Assembly: GCA_028687545.1 (NCBI GenBank)
Contig: JAQTZZ010000011.1
Coordinates: 26,386-90,385, forward strand
Source: Candidatus Wallbacteria bacterium
Lineage (GTDB): Bacteria > Muiribacteriota > JAQTZZ01
Length of the DNA stretch: 64,000 nucleotides
Direction: 5' to 3'
In this document: positions 53,001 to 58,137 of the stretch, piece after piece
How the letters are laid out: every line of letters starts with the position of its first letter
How positions within the stretch are numbered: the stretch's first letter is position 1
The notes under the pieces: model-generated
Databases searched by the model: none
Seen by the model: only the letters and a program-made list of their open reading frames with translations
What the model was told of the DNA's origin: nothing
Made by a program: the position numbers and the translations under genes

Positions 53001-55409
53001 AACACGGTCGACGGCGGAGTCAACTGGACCAGGCTTTCCACTCCCCTGAATTCCCAAAACCTGGACGACATTTCAATGGAGTATGATTCATCAAAAGCAG
53101 TCAGGATCATCAGGGGGATTTCCTCCGGTAAAAGCAATACAATCCTGCTTTACTGGAATCCCTTTTTCCAGAAACCCCAGGCCTTTTCAGCAAAACCGGA
53201 AAACCATGTCCTGGAGGAAGCTTCTGGAACATTCAGAGATCTCGCTTCTTATGCGGATCTGGACGGCCAGAACATCTGCTTCAATTGGGATAGTGTGCCC
53301 ATGGCCACCAGTTACCGCCTGCTTCACGGTACCGGCATCCCAGGCACTGAAGTAAAGCCGCTGCCCGGTTTCAACCTTTATTACAATAATTACAGCAGCC
53401 TGAAGAATTACGGATTCACGGATGTGAATCAGAGCAGAAATTTCATTGTCAGTGCCGAGCATCAGGACCTGACTCCTGTTTTAAGCCCGCTCACGAACAT
53501 CATCAAAGTGAAAATACCGGCTTTTGAAACTTTTAATTATAATCAGTTCACCAATGCCGCGGTGAATTACTGCATAGACTGGCCTGACCTTGAAGGTGCC
53601 ACTAAGTATCATGTCTATTACACAAGGGACTACCTGCATTGGAATGGCCCCCAATTCTTCGATCCCACAATTTCCATTATCGAGGCTGCTGCGGATGTAA
53701 AACAAGTGGATAAATATACATATCCTGCAATAGATCTCCGCTATAGAGGCAACAACATCGCCAGTTTCAAAGTCAAAGCCTCCTTTCAGCCTGAGGGAGG
53801 GTCGCTCGAGATTCTCACCAGCACCCAGACCTCCACCAGATTCAATTTCAAACCTGTGAATACCAGTTATTATAATCATTTCACTTACCTGATCGAAGGT
53901 TTTGACTGCAACAGCAAGCTGCTGATCCGCAAGAAGTCCTGGCTTACCCACGTCGACACGGGCGAAGCCGGATTTCCGGATCTCTACCCAGAAATCAGGG
54001 ATATCACCATGACTGGCGGACCTGCTACATATACATATACAGAGGAAACCGCGAGCCAGGTCACTGTCTCAGCAATTCCTTATGGCCTGTATACCTTCGA
54101 AGTACACGCTTCAGGTCCTTCCGGAATATCCAGGGACAGAAAAATCTTCCAGATCCTGGCCAACAATCCTCCCACAGCCACCATCGAACTGACAGAAGTT
54201 TCGGGTTTGACTGATGACGGGGGTTACAAAAGGGGAAAAATCACTCAGCGCGTCGCCAGCGGCGATCAGCTTAAAGGCGCAGCTGAAACTTACTCCAAAT
54301 CAAATGACTCTGAATCCGGAATCCCTCAACCGATCTGGAAATACGAGTGGTACACCATGACAAATCCACCGAAGAACTTGAACAATCCGACAGGCACCTG
54401 CGAACTGCCTGACGATGCCGATGATTTCAGATACAGGCTAAAAATCTGGGACATGTGTGAAGACCGAGTTCCAGCTGGCCTGAATGATCAGACAAAGTAT
54501 ACAAGTTATCAGGACCTTGATTTCGAGATGATTCCTCCCACCCCGACCCTGGGGCCTCATTCGCCTATAAATGTCTATCACTATTCAGGCGATCATGCTG
54601 ACGTGACTATCAAGGGCTCAGTTAAGCCCCTGCCTGGAACTGGCGACACCATCTTTCATTTTTCAGATGCAGACTGGTATACAATGTTTTTGTTTCCAAG
54701 GCTCCGTACGGTAAACCATTCATGGGACACTACGGTCTCGAATCCAGGCATAACTACCTATACCTGTGATCAGGTACTCACCTTCCCGTATCATTCCTAT
54801 TCCGCTTTTCTCATAGGTCATTATGACAGGCACAAGCATCAAATATCTCTCTATGTCGAGCGGAACGGAAAATATTCGGACCCAAATCCGGATTCAGAGT
54901 TGGTGGAAATCAATCATAAGCCTGTGACAGGATCGTTTTCTGCCACCAACATCACAATTTACTGGCGCAGGGAGTCTCACGGGCATCGGCACAACTGGAC
55001 TGAAACGATCCACCATCCTGCACAAACACACAACAATCCAGTTCCTCCTGGCGGGACACATACTCATCCTGCCTGGGATGAAAACATTCCACATTCCAGA
55101 TGGGACTGGGATTATTACACTGATTATGCCACTACTAAATATCAAACCTACCTTCCCAACTGGAACGACGATGATCCCCCGACATACGGAGTCTATACGA
55201 AATCCGGTAATACCGGGAATATCTTTGCTTCAATCGGTACTGACTGCATCACTTTCTCCTGCAATGGATACACCTATTCGGCCACATTCAACTGCACTGC
55301 AATGGACCCCTATGGCTATGGCATCACAAATGCCACGGCAGTGCCTGTAAAGGTCAATGCCCAGGAGCTTACTGTTACGTATACTGATTATTATGTGAAC
55401 GGTCCCTGA
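44076..55409 (+). CDS. Giant prepilin-anchored surface protein (3777 aa)
   Basis: The TTG at 44076 has AGGAGGAG 3-4 nt upstream and opens with KAFSFVEILIAIMLLSLAI, a prepilin/pseudopilin N-terminus (PilV/GspI-like). The cleavage would follow Ala rather than the usual Gly. The rest is a long mosaic. There are propeller-like repeats at about 160-710 (YAATDQGAFFSIDGG). Two right-handed beta-helix blocks (about 1000-1475 and 1500-2070) are rich in Asn/Ser with NQTGL turns. A six-blade TolB/PD40 propeller covers about 2300-2540 (SPDGTKIVFDSD). It continues with Fn3-like stretches, another propeller-like section (about 2720-3035), and a His-rich tail (about 3630-3680). Ordinary minor pilins are under 300 residues. 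The next gene starts 7 nt later. A surface or pseudopilus-linked adhesin is inferred. Confidence 0.75.
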   Translation: MKAFSFVEILIAIMLLSLAILPISLTFTTGVKQSADTEDQMKMRMMAEELMQEITSKGFDDPYNILSTSLEEAPSINLVTDRTILNDVDDYNFLDDKKNIFNQGLSTMEMAPLGIRGNKLLQYAGFNRKVRIYEADGVTPLSVTSYTNMTNLALNFDARKFIPSRYTKKIFVMGDHEIGVIDLEGTTETAIKVMNLVHTIRGGIFNDIALNPTDRELYAATPDSLEIYYVPEVTNFNEKLQYCKIGEFSSNFFTGSVEVVIPEAGNTGFAFQAAWIRDRGSTNFERSFQPGVISSAFYAPDENLTYFGTDHGLFDQFGNHCAGSVKINSIFKDYLNQRLYVCTEGEGILLRKNGLWKALNSSNGLPKTGNSVNLRGLVQDQASGYLYAATDQGAFFSIDGGLNFESVKLPDGSLLSGELHNIAIFYADRKRYLVLDQPNAMLFRELLLPGTLGDANPFDSQTGSAMCASVVNRFRNFDQTLYACTNNGMFSIVKKPSAWDIKQYTTVSGERRTGLSASEIRDFSIDGTGRWWLGTALGISTSDDGGSTFKSYAPFSHFTRLLQRENHPRCLIAIDEAGREMEIDTFSRLKQFRVSGDFITYPDYVKDLCGNTLDYYLTHYGVAGDAITDGLSVVPAGNCSRIYSDPLRNFLYTLSMENGRLLLYRVNECFFDHFENYSGYREYAIPDQTGSAGSYDIKAVSSALPGGPSVLSVKSDNAFKGKVWIYRRFLFNDDSRTLEVSLNFANRQTFNGSLVNPELRIYTRDVYPIVDFTSSGPPPDFSAPVTADSMSTNLVVLPRSSQTITLAIGFEDYSASDGLNCELDSLRIDFDRPYSGLSDPVKIIPITKPIALSFGNENNVLHILFNDGTYKMGVYREDLNGSAIDLVNLGEASLAGVVDNPVDLKLSANGRRVFILDKRKIFVIELIPLRKNIRVTVENLASQSDFQLSAMVSSWSSNSKKKKLLPTGREEPLQLFTDSASNFFYPYNTYFFYDEIKFNGRMHQIRGPVYFKGLRGKSLSFGGELNCNASCDRPAFFTSYSDKSWGYVFAESDPDDVLPWGGLKMEGNFSLHGAVIKKAAEISSVSQGSIDQTVFLNNQTGLAFRGSGALSVRSSEFNSNQTGLIIDSGNASLDSSLFTSNRTALKAKTPVSLQGITAVSNNTFAELNASIGSIENSLLCGSESCFKADGGEELKLKDNFISTCQTAIQCINGTLSGSFNEFYGNGTAVSYQSPKNSGSSAVPTFIYNYFENNQTNIFQGNSSGHLYAQYCVFNRDLNPENAGITGTPDMLRQALRDIVPLAVSGYLDRSADWQAQTRENLVPTVILDYLLQETGELKIMGRQLLEFYPAVAPGVFTSNGDLKIEGSSTKEVMITSGLDSSEGLLLPEISGRPDNNAFYGIVANGWDDRDLCIWSKLKHGLIEFRGNFDVSQKNFYYNQLTRETGDDLKVKLNCSGIPELSHNFWGKNVPDFNQVLQPKASAAVYTPWAYAGKVPQTEKWPFQNTGATIISTLEILSGMISIDASGQNVIKFAGDFSISGEVTITGNRPVLITSHDDEPDNTPYSPGSDHTPDFIFWGTAGSNRTGSNTAAPFAGIRKLDLPSGINAEIRYGCLNGTSFNRSISNASLCLSHMFLNLNEALNFNSSSTLQIDKTLIKAKGGGSSPNITVDSGSFASRNSFFTSANDNEYVRLAETGLTLTDQQKTILTLGSSPARSDWYGISLTESDTVFNNSAVEYGNWGFLSSHYPSLEFRDCSFYQNGYVAAVLENSSAPSVISGHLFDSNFQGLELRTNDSNKTVQNCTFQKTDWRSLHFKVGCENAVIDSNTFTDTCLQQASDAAGILIRDGSKFTVSNNIFTGDRGTACLLGEGGSLNSVEVTGCTFKDGNLGLSIAGSASDVTVGHQESTGNYSNFFSGNKEAMRISNTLTTVCFNRFSKNQSGIYNSGSPFIHGNLLEENQTGITCSAGKARIMQNTFSRNTTGLDLAGRYLYDYLDDTDDSIRMATLIRGNNFIADETPAAGTAGGNDLNFNYFRDTTFPISFGITSTLKNPGDNYLNMVQSCYLWLHPVVIPAHSYDTAGVDLYPENIIPTMEIDVELYASHYSPAQCATSLVVISYDTQEHQLRSASGELVKPLEFELSTLNGSLYTGKFEAYDISRYPNPKSSLPSLPGLKHGFFKFIWLPFELKQNVDDLDTPLPDKLDLYVDVNNGDTDHGNGFGINSERDVYYDFDGTVEITGVVQGEPKPNQPSEFGHTTYMDAWLESNHLPFTPRSSLSNLEIKTIVERQTSGEKEKIVWSLGDEGVYPKGFNIMIANPDGTEKSCLTSGLGGGRPDISSDGKKIVFCSSGEIFSMDSTGFNQVRLTENLALDNNPSFSPDGTKIVFDSDRDGHLQIYLMNSDGSDQADISGNASNDSEPCFSPVEDRIVFVSDREGSLEIFSMNQDGTEALRLTYDNSKNQFPVFSQDGSKIAFDSDKAQDGLRHIYMMDPNGSNEMQITSSLYQDCNPGFSPDGLKIGFESVRSGGHDLYFTYLSSLEVTKIAPSSQTGSDNDLIWKKVSFRTGTFEITARGRNDIGGDSLDSDKISVYQVEPPALTKINLDLGYSEGEDMLITCQQIASPNKGVLVTFDRHGLNPSTFGYNVVYSHSPKLDDFSHKVTIEIGANPSSTWIKNLQPGLYYLYAQCYRREPQNGVYQSRGNYYEYTGWSNLAKVRVRGWYQAFLPSTLPSLEWNSCSMGKGRVSLLSSKAPDGKYYVLTTNDYGDGPWQILKPVDLNQYSSVVVKDNARFMLVGNAGGRAACQEYTSGLMGSAKLVSDTLTYLDAALDNAGEYISGGERSPSGGILGTMEISDTLEGRAQKLAVWDSRQWQAISGNADSVYFNSADPGTVGNKTASKINYLLAPFNSISASDNSNQLSWLAGKNGKLQYSGDFGRNFATTEITVLPEAITGAHFLEFYLGFICADAARTSTSAWQIANTVDGGVNWTRLSTPLNSQNLDDISMEYDSSKAVRIIRGISSGKSNTILLYWNPFFQKPQAFSAKPENHVLEEASGTFRDLASYADLDGQNICFNWDSVPMATSYRLLHGTGIPGTEVKPLPGFNLYYNNYSSLKNYGFTDVNQSRNFIVSAEHQDLTPVLSPLTNIIKVKIPAFETFNYNQFTNAAVNYCIDWPDLEGATKYHVYYTRDYLHWNGPQFFDPTISIIEAAADVKQVDKYTYPAIDLRYRGNNIASFKVKASFQPEGGSLEILTSTQTSTRFNFKPVNTSYYNHFTYLIEGFDCNSKLLIRKKSWLTHVDTGEAGFPDLYPEIRDITMTGGPATYTYTEETASQVTVSAIPYGLYTFEVHASGPSGISRDRKIFQILANNPPTATIELTEVSGLTDDGGYKRGKITQRVASGDQLKGAAETYSKSNDSESGIPQPIWKYEWYTMTNPPKNLNNPTGTCELPDDADDFRYRLKIWDMCEDRVPAGLNDQTKYTSYQDLDFEMIPPTPTLGPHSPINVYHYSGDHADVTIKGSVKPLPGTGDTIFHFSDADWYTMFLFPRLRTVNHSWDTTVSNPGITTYTCDQVLTFPYHSYSAFLIGHYDRHKHQISLYVERNGKYSDPNPDSELVEINHKPVTGSFSATNITIYWRRESHGHRHNWTETIHHPAQTHNNPVPPGGTHTHPAWDENIPHSRWDWDYYTDYATTKYQTYLPNWNDDDPPTYGVYTKSGNTGNIFASIGTDCITFSCNGYTYSATFNCTAMDPYGYGITNATAVPVKVNAQELTVTYTDYYVNGP

Positions 55410-55416
55410 GGCAGAG

Positions 55417-57096
55417 ATGGTCAATCAATCATTTATTTTGCTCATTCTGATCCCGCTTGTTCTCCATGCAGGAACTCTGTCGCTCGCTGACGGCACAAAA
55501 TTCGAGTTCGTGGAGATCAAGTCCGGCCAGTTTGAAATGGGCAATTACCTCTCTTCCCGGGAAATATCTGCGAAGTACGGGGGAGCAGCACAGGCTTACA
55601 GACAGGAGCATCCCAGGCATCAGGTCTGGATCAATGGCTTTGAAATCGGGAAATACGAAGTGACCCAGCAGCAATGGCTTTCAGTGATGGGTTCATCGTT
55701 CAATCCCTGCAGGCACGCAGGGCTCAATCTGCCTGCGGAAAACATAAGTTATGCTTCAGTGGAAGCCTTTATCGATAAATTGAATTTTCTGACCTCATCC
55801 GGCAGATTAAGGCTCCCGACAGAAGCAGAGTGGGAATATGCCTGCCTGGGTGGACAGAGCGAGGACTTTCAATATCCCTGGAAAAAGGATGAAATCGATC
55901 CGGATTACTGCTGGTATTTCAAAAATTCCAGCGCTGAAACTCATGTGGTCGGCACCAGGAAGCCCAATGCTTACGGCCTCTATGACATGCTGGGCAATGT
56001 CTGGGAATGGTGCAGCGATTACTACGAACCCTTCTTTTATGATCTATGTGTGAATCTGAACCTGACCGACAACCCCATGAATTCAGTTGAGTGCGGAGCA
56101 AGAGTGCTGCGCGGCGGTTCGTTCCAGAACCGTGAGGATACCTGCAGGCCTTTTTACCGCAATCAGTTCAACGAGCATAACCGCCTGGATAATGCCGGGT
56201 TCAGGCTTGCCCGGGATCCTGAGGCGTCTGTGGAGGGCAGGGACTGGAATAAATCAGACCTGAGCGCACCACCGCGCTCAGGCCACTCCTGTGTCGTCTT
56301 TCAGGACAGGATCTGGTTGATCGCAGGCTGCGATGAAAATGCCAGCCCAAGAAACGATGTCTGGTCCTGCACTGATTCCGCCGGATGGGTGATGGCAACT
56401 GGCGAAGCTTTTTTCCAAGCCCGCTCTCTGCAGTCCTGCGTGACATTTGATAACAGGATCTGGGTGATCGGCGGAATGAGCGGGGGGACCGCATTTAACG
56501 ACGTCTGGTATTCGTCGGACGGGGTCAGCTGGTTCCTGGCGACCGGTAATGCTCAATTCGGCAGCAGATGCTGCCATTCCAGCGTGGTCTTCCACGGCAG
56601 GATCTGGGTGATCGGCGGCTATGATCCGAAATCAGGCCAGTATCAGCAGGATTCCTGGTATTCGGGAGACGGAGTGAACTGGACAAGAGCCACATCCAGC
56701 GCAGGATTCGGCCAGAGATCCTCTCATCAGAGCGTGGTCTATGCCGACCGGATCTGGGTGATCGGCGGTGAAGTCGGTAATCTGCAGATCAGTGATGTCT
56801 GGTCTTCTCCAGACGGAGCAAACTGGAATCGAGCTACATTGTCCGGATTCAGTCCCCGCAGCTTTCACACAGCTGTCGCCACTGACGAAATGATTCTGGT
56901 TATCGGCGGCTGGAACGGGACCTGCCTTTCAGACATCTGGTTTTCCAGCGACGGCAGCAGCTGGAATAAGAGCACTTCGGCCGGTGGGCATGGAACATAT
57001 TGCCGCAGAGCAGGGGTGGTTTACAAGGATAAAATCTGGCTGATCGGCGGAACTGATGGAATTCACTGCAGCGGTGATCTGTGGCATTCGCCTTAG
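55417..57096 (+). CDS. Secreted FGE-like (SUMF1-fold) protein with six kelch repeats
   Basis: The 559-residue protein has a signal peptide (MVNQSFILLILIPLVLHA). Residues about 20-265 form a formylglycine-generating-enzyme-like domain: GKYEVTQQQW, RLPTEAEWEYACLGG, GLYDMLGNVWEWCSD and LRGGSFQNREDTCRPFYRN. True FGE has two active Cys in this last motif; here only the second is kept, so it is probably not a sulfatase activator. Residues about 275-559 hold six kelch-like units (VFQDRIWLIAG, VFHGRIWVIGGY and similar) with a repeated SSDG-SW end, making a closed six-blade propeller likely. It starts 7 nt after the giant gene and is presumably made with it. Confidence 0.8.
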   Translation: MVNQSFILLILIPLVLHAGTLSLADGTKFEFVEIKSGQFEMGNYLSSREISAKYGGAAQAYRQEHPRHQVWINGFEIGKYEVTQQQWLSVMGSSFNPCRHAGLNLPAENISYASVEAFIDKLNFLTSSGRLRLPTEAEWEYACLGGQSEDFQYPWKKDEIDPDYCWYFKNSSAETHVVGTRKPNAYGLYDMLGNVWEWCSDYYEPFFYDLCVNLNLTDNPMNSVECGARVLRGGSFQNREDTCRPFYRNQFNEHNRLDNAGFRLARDPEASVEGRDWNKSDLSAPPRSGHSCVVFQDRIWLIAGCDENASPRNDVWSCTDSAGWVMATGEAFFQARSLQSCVTFDNRIWVIGGMSGGTAFNDVWYSSDGVSWFLATGNAQFGSRCCHSSVVFHGRIWVIGGYDPKSGQYQQDSWYSGDGVNWTRATSSAGFGQRSSHQSVVYADRIWVIGGEVGNLQISDVWSSPDGANWNRATLSGFSPRSFHTAVATDEMILVIGGWNGTCLSDIWFSSDGSSWNKSTSAGGHGTYCRRAGVVYKDKIWLIGGTDGIHCSGDLWHSP

Positions 57097-57148
57097 GCGA
57101 TAATGATCCATAATTAACAACCGATGTGTGATTGCAAAAAGTTGATAA

Positions 57149-57267
57149 GTTAGTATGCTGGTATGTCTGTAGGTTGGAAAGTACTCTTCCCTTTCCCGAC
57201 ATACCAACATACTATCCTGCCAACATACTAACCTGCCAACATACTAACCTACCAACATACTTACCTC
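57149..57267. repeat. Four 16-bp tandem repeats plus an inverted copy
   Basis: The units at 57204-57219, 57220-57235, 57236-57251 and 57252-57267 are each near CCAACATACTAACCTG, with exact 16-bp spacing. About 27 bp before them, 57149-57177 reads as a degenerate reverse complement of the same word, so the whole could fold into a large hairpin. It lies between the kelch gene and the next plus-strand gene. The related tract at 19093-19122 makes this a dispersed repeat. Confidence 0.75.
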
Positions 57268-57311
57268 TTGCAGCCCTGTAATATACTTATGTTTTGTGTT
57301 AAATTGAATTC

Positions 57312-58061
57312 ATGGACGATCTCCTCAAAACACTTGCCGACTCGGGTGTGAAGACTGAAAAAAAGGACGATTTCACTTTTTTCACCTGCGCCGACGGCAA
57401 TCTAGCCATTTACTGCCCAAAACCAAGAAAATGCTTCTATTTTAAAATCCCGGACAGCTTCGCGGACCCCATGGATCTTCTTCAAAACATCAATTTTCAG
57501 GGCATGAACAAGGTGCTTTACCTGGACAGCAGAAAAGCCCAGGAATATTCAAGATTCGTCTTCAAATCTGCGCTCCTCAAGCGGAAGAATCTGAATCAGC
57601 CAAAGGACTTCAATCCCAGGGATGAATTGAAGAAGATCATCGCCGCTTTTCTGGAGGATATGGTGCTGACTGTCAGCGAGTGGGAAAACCTGATCAATTT
57701 CGTGCAGAGCTTCCAGATCGAACAACCCGGCGAATTTTTATTATCCGGGCTGTTCGAGGGTTTCATCAGCCTGGCTGAAGCCAGATTCTCCATGTTCAGA
57801 ACTGAATCCGTGAAAAAAAGATATCAACTGGTTTCAGAGATCACAGGAAAACCTTTCTGCATCATGTGTGGAAATGGCGCAGGCAGTATCTTCATCCATC
57901 TGCCGGGTACACCACCGGCAGCAGATCTCAAACCTGTTTCAGCTCAAAAGGACTGGTATGTGCTGCGGCCTGTAATCCATTACAACGACATCAGCCGCCT
58001 GTTCGGATTCATAAAAGAAGCCCTTGGAAGAGCTTCTCATGGGAAATTTTGGCCGAAATAA
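57312..58061 (+). CDS. Unknown cytoplasmic protein
   Basis: The 249-residue protein has no family I recognise, no signal peptide and no membrane helix. It mixes beta and helical segments. Notable are a CxxC-like ITGKPFCIMCGNGAGSIFIHLPG near residues 178-200 and a basic helix around SVKKRYQ. The start at ATG 57312 has no clear ribosome site. It lies between the 16-bp repeats and the convergent tubulin-like gene. Codon use looks like the neighbours, so I take it as real. Confidence 0.6.
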   Translation: MDDLLKTLADSGVKTEKKDDFTFFTCADGNLAIYCPKPRKCFYFKIPDSFADPMDLLQNINFQGMNKVLYLDSRKAQEYSRFVFKSALLKRKNLNQPKDFNPRDELKKIIAAFLEDMVLTVSEWENLINFVQSFQIEQPGEFLLSGLFEGFISLAEARFSMFRTESVKKRYQLVSEITGKPFCIMCGNGAGSIFIHLPGTPPAADLKPVSAQKDWYVLRPVIHYNDISRLFGFIKEALGRASHGKFWPK

Positions 58062-58137
58062 TTGCATATGCACACGTTAGGCGTACATTGTGCGCATGAG
58101 AATGCCTACCAAGTACGGATCGATGTGAAATCGACCC
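58062..58137. other. Convergent intergenic region with small palindromes
   Basis: 76 bp separate two convergent gene ends. They contain the palindrome GCATATGC and an imperfect hairpin (GGATCGAT...ATCGACC, 58117-58136). This could serve as a bidirectional terminator, but there is no T-tract. Confidence 0.35.
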
